Origin: Halalkalibacter akibai JCM 9157
GTDB lineage: Bacteria > Bacillota > Bacilli > Bacillales > Bacillaceae_D
DNA length: 64,000 nt
Reading direction: 5' to 3'
NCBI RefSeq assembly: GCF_000513135.1
Contig: NZ_BAUV01000013.1
Span: 27,802-91,801, forward strand
Of this stretch, positions 53,820-62,744 are shown one piece after another (positions within the stretch are counted from its first letter, which is position 1; the number at the start of each line of letters is the position of its first letter). Made by a program: the position numbers and the translations under genes. The notes under the pieces were generated by a model. It was given only the letters and a program-made list of their open reading frames with translations, was not told the origin of the DNA and did not search any database.

Positions 53820-53976
53820 TGTCATTTGCTCCTTTTAGATTGTGAATTTATTAGGGTTATTCTAACATGTTAACTTAAAATTGGAAATATTTTGTTTGGT
53901 GTAGTGATGGTTCTCGCACTTGCTATGCTATAATAGCTTTTATTCAAACTCTTATGCGATGCTAAGGAGCGGTAAG

Positions 53977-55092
53977 ATGCTTATTCAGTGTACGAAGAAA
54001 TTGTTAAATGAACTAAAAATAAAACCGACATCAGTGTCTGCGCAAGAAGACAGGCCATTGTTTTCTTGGCATGCCAATATTGTAACAATTTCGAGGAAAA
54101 AAACTGTTGTGTTGATGAACGATAGCAATCGTTATGTGATCGTTCTCCATGGCTTAAAGGCAAAGGATTTCACTCGAATAGAACAGATCATTTTGGATGC
54201 GATTCGTGAAGTATTTCGAAATGAGCAAATCAAAGAAGAGGTTATTGATAGGTATCTGTCTGAGGTTGGAGCACAAATTTTTACTGGAACAAAGGACCGA
54301 GCATCCGTTACCAAGCTGAACAAAGCATGTGAGCATGTGTTTTTTAATGAAGACATGCTTGTACATGGCTCCTTGATCCAAGCGGAGATAAGCAAGAAAG
54401 CTAGTCGATTTCTCGTTGGTAAAGGAAAAAGTGATTATGGAAAACCGAATGAGGACCTGTATCAAGATCTTGAGCAGTGGATGGGGACCTCAATTTTTTC
54501 AACGGAGGCAGTCGTCCTTCATGTTACGCTAGATTTAGACAACCATCATGTTTGGCGAAAAGTGGTAGTGCCTAAGGCGATTACTTTTCCTGGATTACAT
54601 AAAGTCTTGCAAATTCTTTTTGGCTGGCAAGATTCCCATCATCATGAATTTAGTATTTACCAGGCAAAACCAGCTGGGCTAACTAGACGAGCTATCCCCG
54701 AAGACCGAAAGCCTGTTAGTCTGTTGGTTTGTTCGGAAGAAGCGCTTCATTATGATTCCGGTATTCCGATGAAGATGGAAACAGGTGAGAAATTGTCAGA
54801 GTATCTTCCAGCCGAAATCGTGTATTCCTATGATTTTGGTGATGGTTGGAGGCATCTGATTACAGTCGAGCAATTCATTGACGATTATAACAGGAACGTT
54901 GCTACTTGCCTTGGAGGAGAGGGGAATGCTCCGCCTGAAGATGTCGGTGGAGAGTGGGGCTATGATGAATTTCTCGCGATTATCTCTGATAAACAGAATC
55001 CTGATTATGAGCAGATGAGAGAGTGGGGACGCTACCAAGGCTATGAAGAATTTAACCTCGAGTTGTTGAATCGAAAACTAAAGGATGAGTAG
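53977..55092 (+). CDS. Plasmid pRiA4b ORF-3-like protein with an extra N-terminal domain
   Basis: This protein of about 371 residues has two parts. Residues 1-170 (MLIQCTKKLLNELKIKP onward) resemble a DUF6933-type domain. Residues 195-365 carry the pRiA4b ORF-3 signature: VTLDLDNHHVWRKVVVP, FPGLHKVLQILFGWQDSHHHEF, IVYSYDFGDGWRHLITVE, CLGGEGNAPPEDVGGEWGYDEF. The domain is widespread and sometimes linked to mobile elements, but its function is unknown. AAGGAG is 7 nt before ATG 53977; the open frame extends to 53920 without a site. It converges with the SEC-C gene. Confidence 0.85.
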   Translation: MLIQCTKKLLNELKIKPTSVSAQEDRPLFSWHANIVTISRKKTVVLMNDSNRYVIVLHGLKAKDFTRIEQIILDAIREVFRNEQIKEEVIDRYLSEVGAQIFTGTKDRASVTKLNKACEHVFFNEDMLVHGSLIQAEISKKASRFLVGKGKSDYGKPNEDLYQDLEQWMGTSIFSTEAVVLHVTLDLDNHHVWRKVVVPKAITFPGLHKVLQILFGWQDSHHHEFSIYQAKPAGLTRRAIPEDRKPVSLLVCSEEALHYDSGIPMKMETGEKLSEYLPAEIVYSYDFGDGWRHLITVEQFIDDYNRNVATCLGGEGNAPPEDVGGEWGYDEFLAIISDKQNPDYEQMREWGRYQGYEEFNLELLNRKLKDE

Positions 55093-55113
55093 AAATAGTA
55101 ATCTTTCCTTGAA

Positions 55114-55148
55114 AAAGGACTTCCAGTCATTGTGACGAGAAGTCCTTT
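55114..55148. terminator. Bidirectional terminator between convergent genes
   Basis: AAAGGACTTC and GAAGTCCTTT form a perfect 10-bp stem with a 15-nt loop and T-rich flank. Confidence 0.75.
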
Positions 55149-55155
55149 CTTTACT

Positions 55156-56355
55156 TTATCCACAACATTTCTTGAACTTCTTCCCGCTACCGCAAGGACA
55201 AGGATCATTTCGGCCGACCTTCTGTTTTGTTTGAAAGTCAATAACAGAAGCTTGCATAGAAGGAATGGGTTCAGTTGTTTTTTTCATGGTTTTGGAAATG
55301 TCAGCAGGCATATGGCCTTTAAGATCCCATTGTCTTGTGTGATTCATGAAGGTGATTAAGCTAGCCATCACTTGATTTGCTTCTTCCATGTCAGCAAATT
55401 CAAGATAACCTTGAAGAATCTCCATTACTTCAGAGGGAAGTGAGCCTGATCGAACGAAATCTTGACACTCTTCCACGATGTCGCTTGCTTCCGCTTTCGT
55501 CATAATAAAGTGACGAGTTAAAAATTGAAGAAATTGCTGGTAACTTTTATCTCGGTCAATAAAAAAGGGAGCTCCCGCTTTTAGCAACTGCTGCTTCGTA
55601 AAGGGATAATAGTCTAGGTTTGGTCTTGCTTCGTGTTCCTCTAACACTTTATCAGGTTCAGGCACTTCAACATGATAAAAACCATTGTGATCAATTTCAA
55701 TTTCCTCATAATAATCAGAAGAATCATGGATAACATCGATGTATTCTCGTATGCTTTCGATCGTTGTATATTTTTCAAGTAAGGATAAAAGAGTACTGAA
55801 TTCTAACGCTCCGTAATAGAACAGCATCCCGTGTGTTAAATGAATCCATTCGGTATTCTGAGCTATCGTTTTTTGAACTTCTTTGTCTTTTTCTAGATAG
55901 GAAAGTCGGTCAATTAAATCTGTTGGAATGGTTATAACATGTTCACCGTTGTACGTGCCTGTAAATAAAATCCCGCTAGTTCGTAAATATTCAATTTGTT
56001 TATATTCGAGAGCGGGTATTTTCATATACCCACCTTTTTGGATCACCTTTTTTACTAGACTGTACCGATCTCTATCAAACATTGAGAAAAGTTGTTCTAG
56101 CTGATTCGGTATCTCCTCTTCAATTAAAGAAATCAACTCGGCTTTTTTCAAGCTGCTTGCATTTGCAACCATGAAACGCTTGCGGATCGTGTGAAGGTCA
56201 TCGACTGTCAGCCTAGACAGACCTTGGCTTAAAGTGAGAGGGACAGTAATTGGACTCCAGAATTTTTTGTTAACGTGTTTCTGCGCTTTCGTTAACTCCT
56301 TTGTGATCGCTTCGGTATCAACCCCAGCTTTTTTTAGTTCTTCTATGATCGACAA
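55156..56355 (-). CDS. SEC-C zinc-motif protein of unknown function
   Basis: This 399-residue cytosolic protein ends with a canonical SEC-C motif ([20 protein letters not shown]), which binds zinc. The N-terminal part ([34 protein letters not shown], residues 47-80) resembles a SAP or Rho N-terminal nucleic-acid-binding helix pair. The middle is mostly helical with no recognised domain. The start is TTG 56355 with AGGAGG 8 nt upstream. SEC-C tags occur on SecA and on many accessory proteins, so nucleic-acid or translocase contact is a guess. Confidence 0.8.
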   Translation of the reverse strand: MSIIEELKKAGVDTEAITKELTKAQKHVNKKFWSPITVPLTLSQGLSRLTVDDLHTIRKRFMVANASSLKKAELISLIEEEIPNQLEQLFSMFDRDRYSLVKKVIQKGGYMKIPALEYKQIEYLRTSGILFTGTYNGEHVITIPTDLIDRLSYLEKDKEVQKTIAQNTEWIHLTHGMLFYYGALEFSTLLSLLEKYTTIESIREYIDVIHDSSDYYEEIEIDHNGFYHVEVPEPDKVLEEHEARPNLDYYPFTKQQLLKAGAPFFIDRDKSYQQFLQFLTRHFIMTKAEASDIVEECQDFVRSGSLPSEVMEILQGYLEFADMEEANQVMASLITFMNHTRQWDLKGHMPADISKTMKKTTEPIPSMQASVIDFQTKQKVGRNDPCPCGSGKKFKKCCG

Positions 56356-56574
56356 GGTAGTTTCCTCCTATCGGGTTAGTAGGTTACGATCTTCTTTTTT
56401 TCATAGTAAAGGTAGTTAGTAGTTAAGTAAACATGGTTAGTTGGATACAGGTAATATAGTTTTAGTAGTTTTTCCAGAAAAATAGGAATCTATACAATTC
56501 GTTAGAGGAAAAATAGTGTAGAAGATTTCTTAGCTTTCTATCTATTGTAATAGTACTTTTGGGAGGGGTGTAAT

Positions 56575-56667
56575 ATGGACTGAGATGTCCTAACAGAAAA
56601 AGGAAAGTGGTATTATAAATACATTATTACGAATAAAAATACTGAAGTGGTTCAGGTGAGTGTATAA
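56575..56667 (+). pseudogene. Possible small protein gene with a stop at codon 3
   Basis: GGGAGGGG, 6 nt, then ATG GAC TGA, followed in the same frame by 27 codons (DVLTEKGKWYYKYIITNKNT, then EVVQVSV) and TAA. If the TGA arose from TGG this would be a 30-residue protein. Nothing else stands out in the 463-nt gap 56356-56818. Confidence 0.25.
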
Positions 56668-56818
56668 AGAGTTTGTCTTGCTGTTACTAGAGTACCATTG
56701 AATTTAAAGGGGGGTTTGTCGAATTAATAGTAAAATAGTATTGTATAAATATTCTTTTCATTTGCGAAAGATTTTGCTAGAGTATGTAAGTAGAATAAAG
56801 AATGAAAGAAGGGTTTAT

Positions 56819-59800
56819 ATGAGAAAATGGATGTCAGTTATGGCAGCATTGATTATGCTGTTATCAATCATTACACCGACAGCGTTTCCGGCTTTGGCCA
56901 ATCAAAGTGTGGAAGCGAGTGAGGCAATTGAACTAGAAGTGAGCCGTTCGTTGTTCTCCATGACTGAAGCTAGAACAGTAGAGGTTCAAGCTGACTTCGG
57001 TGAGGAAGTTGATTTAGAAAGTTTAGCTTTTACGTTTGGAGGAAAGAGTCTTGCTGAGTGGAAGCAATGGACAAGTGGGACAAATTATAACGGTAATCCT
57101 TGGATTAAAGTTATTGAGCAGCCAAGCTATGTTGACGGTACAACTGTTTTTAAAGCGACACTTGAGTTTGGGTTGCTTTATAACACTTCTAATTTATCAA
57201 ACAGAACAATCCGTGTTCAGTATCCACAATTTATCGGTAACTATGAATTAGCTCTAGTAAACTCTGAGAGCGGAGCAAAAGCAGCAACTGAAGTAAAATT
57301 AAATGTGTATGATGAATTTCTTCAATATGATGAAATTAAACCAGCGCTTGATGAAGTGTTTGAAGCAGCGGAGGCAGACTCATCAAATGAGCGTTATCTA
57401 GAATATCAAACGGTTGGCAAATCAGCTGAAGGACGCGATATTCACTTCGTTATTTTAGCAAGAGATGAAGAAGCGGTTGATAAATATTTAAATGAAACAT
57501 TGCCTACGGCTTTGGAAAATCCAGCTAGTTTACTAGAAAAATTAGAAAATGGAACAATGGGAGACTACCAGGTTCCAATTTGGTTTAATAATATTCACCC
57601 TGATGAAGTAGAAGGTGTGGATGCTCAGGTTGAATTGTTTAAGAAGTTTGCATTAGAACAAGAAGTTTCATTCAACAGAAACAATGACGGCGAGAGCGTC
57701 ACTTTAAATGTTGATGAAGTGCTTGATGATGTTATTTTTCTATACTTATTTACAAGCAACCCAGATGGTAGAGTGGCTAACACGAGAGCGAATGCCAACG
57801 GATTCGACTTAAATCGTGACAATGCTTATCAAACACAAGTAGAAACACAGCAAGTGAATGAAGTGATTTCAAAATGGACACCATTATCGTTTATTGATTT
57901 GCATGGGTATGTAAATGGGTTTTTAATTGAACCAGGTACGCCTCCGCATAATCCGAATTTTGAGTATGATTTACTTTTCAACAATATGATGGGACAAGCC
58001 CATGCGATGGGTAAAGCGGGAACAGGTAACTCTAACTTTAACTCCTATTTTATTGCAAAAGAAGGATACGGTAGTGGTTGGGATGATATGACACCAGCTT
58101 ACACCGCTATTTATGCGATGTTACATGGTTCTTTAGGGCATACGATCGAAGTACCAACTTTAAGCCAAAATGCTTATCGTGCTATGGTTGGTGTCGGCCT
58201 AGGTTCGACATTGTTTGTAACGGAAAACAAAAATGCTCTTTATGCAAAACAATTAGAAATCTTCAACCGTGGTGTGAACGGTGAAGATAATCGTGCGGTT
58301 GATGAATATTTTGTCAACGCAGCAGGTGAATCAATTGGGCGTGTTAGAGGAGAAAATGATAGCTTTTTCCCTGATTACTATGTGATTCCTACTGATGATA
58401 AGCTTCAAAAGAACAAGCTAGAAGCTCATAAAATGGTAGAGTATCTTCTTCGTAATGGTATTAAAGTAGAGGAAACGACGAAGAATACGGAAGTGAATGG
58501 TACGGTGTATCCGAAAGGGACATTTGTCGTACCTATGAATCAAGCAAAACGCGGTTTAGCGAATGCGGTTCTTTATGCAGGGGATAATGTGTCAGATTGG
58601 GGAGCAATGTATGATCCAATCGTTGTTAATTTCCCGGCTTTAAGAGGGTTTGATATTGTGGACGTTCGTGAATCTGGTGCGTTCTCAGATGTGACAAAGA
58701 CAGTCGAAGTGGCAAGCCTCCCGACTGGCGATTTCACTGGTAACACACCGAAACAAATCCTACAAAATACGAATAACGATACAATCAAGTTAGTGAACGA
58801 GCTATTAGCTGCAGGTAAAAATGTAGAAGTAGCGATGGAAACTAATGCACGTGTCAACCAAGGTGACTTTATTGTTGAAACGAAGGACCTTCGTCCATAT
58901 GCAGATAAGTATTATTTTGAGACATTACCTTTAGGGAATGGGCAAAATGTGAAGACGAATAAGTTGGAACAGCCTAAGGTGGCTGTGACTGGATCGCAGC
59001 AGTTATTATTCTCATTAAGACAATTAGGTTTCAATATCGTTTCTGTTGCTGATTCGGATGTTGTGGTTAGTGATGGGACCACGTTTGATGCAAATCAAAT
59101 TCAAGGAAAAGCGTTTATTGGAACAGGGATTTACCCAATTAATGCAGTTCGAAATAGCGGTGTTCTTTCTGGTTTTACATGGGATTACACAAGAGCTAAT
59201 CATGAGGGTCTAGTAAAGGCCAGTCTAGCTGATAATTTGCTTACTTCTGGTTATTCGTCAGACGAACTTCTTTATGTAACAGAGGGAGCCTGGATTAATA
59301 GTGTTCCTGAAGGAGCCGATGTATTGGCATCATTTAGCGAAGCAGATGATTTCTATGTTTCTGGTTGGTGGCCGGGTAACAATAGATCACAAGGTAAAGT
59401 TATGGCATTTACGAAAGATCTAGATTTTACCTCAATCACACTATTTGCCAACTCTCTAGCATTTAGAGCTCATACGGAACACAGCTATCGTTTACTCGCT
59501 AATAGCATTTACGCTTCTGTTGGTTCTGAAGTTGAACAAAAACGTAAAGCGCAAGGTAAGGCGAAAGCAAAAGGACAAGAGGTAACAGTAGAAAGCAGTA
59601 AGGTAAAAGTAGAAAAAGCGAATGGAAAAGTGAACGCGACAGTTACGAAAGACGCATTTGCTAAAGCTGCAGCATCTAAGCAAACTGTAGACGTTGTAGC
59701 TGTAAGTGTTGAAGGTCAAGCTTCAGATAACGTAATTGAAGTTCAAATTCCAGCGAGCGAGATTAAGAAGCTTCAACAATCACAAGCAAATGCTAGAATT

Positions 59801-60046
59801 GACATTCAAACAGCAAAAGGATCTTATGTATTACCATTAGCTGATATTAACTTAGGTAAAGTAGCTAAGAACAACGGCAAAGACTTCACAATCTCGATCA
59901 GCATCGAAGTAGAAGAAGAAACTCACGGTGAAGGACGAGAGCAAGAAGAAATCATTGTTGAAAACAGCACTGTAACAGTGACTGCTTTAGTAGGAAATGC
60001 AAAAGTAGAGATTACAAGCTTTAAGTCGTTTGTTGAGAAAGAATAG
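56819..60046 (+). CDS. Large secreted M14 zinc carboxypeptidase-like protein
   Basis: The roughly 1075-residue protein has a signal peptide (residues 5-27). The M14 domain spans about 165-500, with zinc ligands in NIHPDEVEG (HxxE) and FIDLHGYVNG (His), the substrate Arg in NPDGR and the catalytic Glu in HTIEVPTLS. A long middle region follows (VPMNQAKRGLANAVLYAG). The last 160 residues (KAKGQEVTVESSKVKVEKAN to VEITSFKSFVEKE) resemble the beta domain that usually precedes SLH repeats in bacillar cell-wall enzymes, but no SLH follows. ATG 56819 has AAGAAGGG upstream; the earlier frame from 56741 lacks a site. Confidence 0.88.
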   Translation: MRKWMSVMAALIMLLSIITPTAFPALANQSVEASEAIELEVSRSLFSMTEARTVEVQADFGEEVDLESLAFTFGGKSLAEWKQWTSGTNYNGNPWIKVIEQPSYVDGTTVFKATLEFGLLYNTSNLSNRTIRVQYPQFIGNYELALVNSESGAKAATEVKLNVYDEFLQYDEIKPALDEVFEAAEADSSNERYLEYQTVGKSAEGRDIHFVILARDEEAVDKYLNETLPTALENPASLLEKLENGTMGDYQVPIWFNNIHPDEVEGVDAQVELFKKFALEQEVSFNRNNDGESVTLNVDEVLDDVIFLYLFTSNPDGRVANTRANANGFDLNRDNAYQTQVETQQVNEVISKWTPLSFIDLHGYVNGFLIEPGTPPHNPNFEYDLLFNNMMGQAHAMGKAGTGNSNFNSYFIAKEGYGSGWDDMTPAYTAIYAMLHGSLGHTIEVPTLSQNAYRAMVGVGLGSTLFVTENKNALYAKQLEIFNRGVNGEDNRAVDEYFVNAAGESIGRVRGENDSFFPDYYVIPTDDKLQKNKLEAHKMVEYLLRNGIKVEETTKNTEVNGTVYPKGTFVVPMNQAKRGLANAVLYAGDNVSDWGAMYDPIVVNFPALRGFDIVDVRESGAFSDVTKTVEVASLPTGDFTGNTPKQILQNTNNDTIKLVNELLAAGKNVEVAMETNARVNQGDFIVETKDLRPYADKYYFETLPLGNGQNVKTNKLEQPKVAVTGSQQLLFSLRQLGFNIVSVADSDVVVSDGTTFDANQIQGKAFIGTGIYPINAVRNSGVLSGFTWDYTRANHEGLVKASLADNLLTSGYSSDELLYVTEGAWINSVPEGADVLASFSEADDFYVSGWWPGNNRSQGKVMAFTKDLDFTSITLFANSLAFRAHTEHSYRLLANSIYASVGSEVEQKRKAQGKAKAKGQEVTVESSKVKVEKANGKVNATVTKDAFAKAAASKQTVDVVAVSVEGQASDNVIEVQIPASEIKKLQQSQANARIDIQTAKGSYVLPLADINLGKVAKNNGKDFTISISIEVEEETHGEGREQEEIIVENSTVTVTALVGNAKVEITSFKSFVEKE

Positions 60047-60079
60047 TGGATGAGATGAGTTGAGATGAGAAGACAAAAG

Positions 60080-60112
60080 AGATGCACGCCTATGGCGTGC
60101 ATCTTTTCTTTT
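60080..60112 (+). terminator. Terminator of the M14 peptidase gene
   Basis: AGATGCACGCC and GGCGTGCATCT form a perfect 11-bp stem with a 3-nt loop, followed by TTTTCTTTTT. Confidence 0.92.
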
Positions 60113-60146
60113 TGGGTGCCTCTTTTGTGGTGCCTTTTTGGGATGC

Positions 60147-60193
60147 CTGACCCCCACCACGTTAAAGCTTTAAAGCGATGGGGGTCAGACCCC
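60147..60193. repeat. GGGGTCAGACCCC-family inverted repeat
   Basis: CTGACCCCCA (60147-60156) faces TGGGGGTCAG (60179-60188), extended by ACCCC, across a 22-nt loop. It belongs with the copy near 46.38 kb. Confidence 0.7.
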
Positions 60194-60219
60194 GCAAAAA
60201 GGGCACTTTAAAAAGTTTT

Positions 60220-60247
60220 TGAAACTTTTTCCAAATTATCCCGTATA
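60220..60247 (+). promoter_or_regulatory. Sigma-W promoter of yknWXYZ
   Basis: TGAAAC, a 16-nt spacer and CGTATA are a perfect sigma-W promoter 33 nt before yknW. The B. subtilis operon is also a sigma-W target. Confidence 0.92.
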
Positions 60248-60280
60248 TGACTATGAAAAGAGAAATTAGGAGGAGTTTTT

Positions 60281-60964
60281 ATGTCAGAAACTGTTAAAGA
60301 AACACAAGAGCAAGTGCCGGGTAATAGGAAGCCTTCGATTTTGAAGTTTATTACTCAACCTACAGAGCAATTTTATGTGATGAAAGAAAATCCGAAAGTA
60401 CTTATTCCTCTCTTACTTGTGACCGTTGTGTATGCAGTCTGGGCTGCGGTGTTTACTTTTCTATCAGATTTTGAAATTCTAATGGGGGGTGCTTCTGTTG
60501 ATGAGGCTGCTTTATTAGAGGGAATGGAATCGTTCATTAGAATGAGCACTCTTATTACCACCCTTTTTGTGCCAATCGTTGGGGCGTTGATTGGGGCGCT
60601 TATCATGTGGATTGCGGTGAAATTAACAGCGGGAGATGCTACGTATAAGCAGATGTTCTCTCTTAATGTGTTCATCATGTTAATTGGAGGAATTGGATTA
60701 GTCCTGAATGTGCTATTAACGACGTTATTTAATTTAAATCCTGCTCAGATGATCACGGGATTAACGGTGTTCTTTGACCCTTTTGAGCCGATTTACGCGC
60801 TTGTAAGTTTGTTTGAAGTATTCTCAATTTGGGCAATTATTTTAACCGTGATGGGTCTACGAATTGTAGCTTCAATGAAACCGGCGACTGCTTGGATTGT
60901 CACACTCATTATTACGGTTGGTGGTGCGTTCATTAGCTTTTTAACTGCTGGAGCAGGAATGTAG
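60281..60964 (+). CDS. yknW: Yip1-family membrane protein YknW
   Basis: This 227-residue protein has a hydrophilic N-terminus and five hydrophobic spans. The first part (ILKFITQPTEQFYVMKENPKVLIPLLLV) and WAIILTVMGLRIVASMKPATAW are typical of bacterial Yip1 domains. In B. subtilis YknW helps assemble the YknXYZ transporter, which protects against the SdpC toxin. AGGAGGAG precedes ATG. The next gene starts within 10 nt of its stop. A sigma-W promoter lies 33 nt upstream. Confidence 0.9.
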   Translation: MSETVKETQEQVPGNRKPSILKFITQPTEQFYVMKENPKVLIPLLLVTVVYAVWAAVFTFLSDFEILMGGASVDEAALLEGMESFIRMSTLITTLFVPIVGALIGALIMWIAVKLTAGDATYKQMFSLNVFIMLIGGIGLVLNVLLTTLFNLNPAQMITGLTVFFDPFEPIYALVSLFEVFSIWAIILTVMGLRIVASMKPATAWIVTLIITVGGAFISFLTAGAGM

Positions 60965-60973
60965 GTGGTTAAG

Positions 60974-62062
60974 GTGAAGAAAAAAATATGGATTGGATTA
61001 GCGATTACGGTACCTATTATTCTTTTTTCAACGATTGGAGTGATTCAGTCTTCGAGTAATCAGGTGATGGAAGTGAAAACGGCGCAACCTCAAATCGAAC
61101 GTGTGAAGCAAGAAATCATGGTTCCGGGAGAGATTGATTTAGCTAAGGTGGAGCATATTCCTTTTAAGAGCGCAGAAGACTATAAGCTCCTTGTTGAGGA
61201 AGGGGAAGAGGTTGCCGAAGATGCTCCTCTAATTGAGTATTCTAGTGAAGACTTAGACTTCGAAAAAGAGCAGCTCGCTCTTCAGATTGAAGCAGGTTAT
61301 TTACGAATCAATCAAATAGGAAAGCGTGAAGACCATTCACATGAGGAACAGAAGAAATTAGAAAAAGAGATTGGTAGAGACAAGGCTAGAGATCATTACC
61401 GTGCTGAACGTGATCAGCTAGAATTTGAAAAACGAACTGCTAATCTAGATCTAAGGCAACTGTTAAATCAGAAAGAGCAGCTTGAGAAAAGGACGGAAAC
61501 ACTCGTGGTGAAAAGTCCTTTGGCTGGTGTGGTGATGAAGGTGACAGAAGGCAGTGAGGGCACTCTGACGATAGGGTCACGAGATCGCTTTATTGCTACA
61601 GGGAATCTATCAGAATATGATTCTCTTGAAATCGAGAAAGGTCAAGAGGTTGAGATTTCTTCTGATGCTATTTTAGATCAAAGATGGACTGGAGTAGTCA
61701 CCGATATTGATTTTTTTCCGTCTCAAAACGAGTTGGAGGCAACTGGGATTAAATATCCTTTTACAGTCAGTGTAGAAGAGGATGAAACGACCGTTTTACG
61801 TCCCGGGTATCAAGTGATTTTAAATATTATGACGGATGAGCGTGAGGCATTAACAGTACCGATCTCCGCCGTGCAGCAGCATGAAGACACCACGTACGTT
61901 TATATCGTTGAAGAAGGCGTGGCGAACAGACGGGAAGTAGAACTTGGTCTGATCTCTGATGGGAATTATGAGATCAGATCGGGATTAGACGAATCAGTTG
62001 AAGTGGTGGTCGAAATACCAGCTGGACTCCGGGATGGATCGGAAGTGGTTGTCATTGATTAA
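60974..62062 (+). CDS. yknX: Membrane-fusion (HlyD-like) subunit YknX
   Basis: The roughly 362-residue protein has one N-terminal membrane span (residues 4-22). Then come a split beta-barrel/lipoyl-like region (EIMVPGEIDLAKVEHIPF), a coiled coil (about 95-170, LQIEAGYLRINQ to LRQLLNQKEQLEKR), lipoyl half KSPLAGVVMKVTEG, and barrel domains (VTDIDFFPS, LTVPISAVQQHEDTTYVYIVE). This is the MacA-type adaptor of the YknYZ ABC system. GTG 60974 is preferred because AGGTGG lies 5 nt upstream; GTG 60965 is inside that site. Its end overlaps yknY by 8 nt. Confidence 0.9.
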   Translation: MKKKIWIGLAITVPIILFSTIGVIQSSSNQVMEVKTAQPQIERVKQEIMVPGEIDLAKVEHIPFKSAEDYKLLVEEGEEVAEDAPLIEYSSEDLDFEKEQLALQIEAGYLRINQIGKREDHSHEEQKKLEKEIGRDKARDHYRAERDQLEFEKRTANLDLRQLLNQKEQLEKRTETLVVKSPLAGVVMKVTEGSEGTLTIGSRDRFIATGNLSEYDSLEIEKGQEVEISSDAILDQRWTGVVTDIDFFPSQNELEATGIKYPFTVSVEEDETTVLRPGYQVILNIMTDEREALTVPISAVQQHEDTTYVYIVEEGVANRREVELGLISDGNYEIRSGLDESVEVVVEIPAGLRDGSEVVVID

Positions 62063-62738
62063 ACTTGAGAAAATCACGAAAAATTATCGCGTTGGTACAG
62101 AGAAAGTGGCGATATTGAGAGATATCGATCTCACGATTAATCAAGGAGATTTTCTGGCGATTATGGGGCCATCTGGTTCAGGTAAGTCGACATTAATGAA
62201 TATCATTGGTTGCTTAGATGCTCCTAGTTCTGGGCGATACATCTTAAGAGGGGAAGATATTTCAAGTTATGATGACGAAGGGCTAGCTAAGGTCCGAAAT
62301 CAGCAAATTGGCTTTGTTTTTCAGCAATTTCATCTATTGCCGAGGCTGACGGCTAAAAAGAATGTAGAGCTACCGATGGTTTACGCAGGCATTTCCAAAA
62401 AAGAACGAGAAGAGCGAGCGGAGCAAGCGTTAAGTCGTGTCGGTCTTGCAGAACGGATGGATTATTTACCAAACTCGTTGTCGGGTGGGCAAAAGCAGCG
62501 TGTGGCAATAGCCCGCTCGCTGGTCAATGAACCGTCTATCATCCTAGCCGATGAACCGACAGGAGCACTAGATACGAAGACGAGTGAAACGATTATGGCG
62601 TTACTGACGGAATTAAATCAGGCTGGAACGACGATTGCTCTGGTCACGCATGAGCCGGAAATTGCTGATTATACACAACGAACGATTTATGTGCGCGACG
62701 GGCAACTAATGGACCGTGCCCACTCCGAGAGGGGGTAA
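62055..62738 (+). CDS. yknY: ABC transporter ATPase YknY (MacB/LolD type)
   Basis: The roughly 227-residue ATPase has Walker A GPSGSGKS near residue 40, Q-loop [11 protein letters not shown], signature LSGGQKQR, Walker [13 protein letters not shown] and the switch His in LVTHEPE. It powers the YknXYZ exporter or tension-driven system. An open frame begins far upstream, but family proteins begin M-I-x-L, fitting TTG 62055 (L-I-K-L-E-K-I) with GGAAG about 9 nt upstream. It overlaps yknX by 8 nt and ends 6 nt before yknZ. Confidence 0.93.
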   Translation: MIKLEKITKNYRVGTEKVAILRDIDLTINQGDFLAIMGPSGSGKSTLMNIIGCLDAPSSGRYILRGEDISSYDDEGLAKVRNQQIGFVFQQFHLLPRLTAKKNVELPMVYAGISKKEREERAEQALSRVGLAERMDYLPNSLSGGQKQRVAIARSLVNEPSIILADEPTGALDTKTSETIMALLTELNQAGTTIALVTHEPEIADYTQRTIYVRDGQLMDRAHSERG

Positions 62739-62744
62739 GTCATT

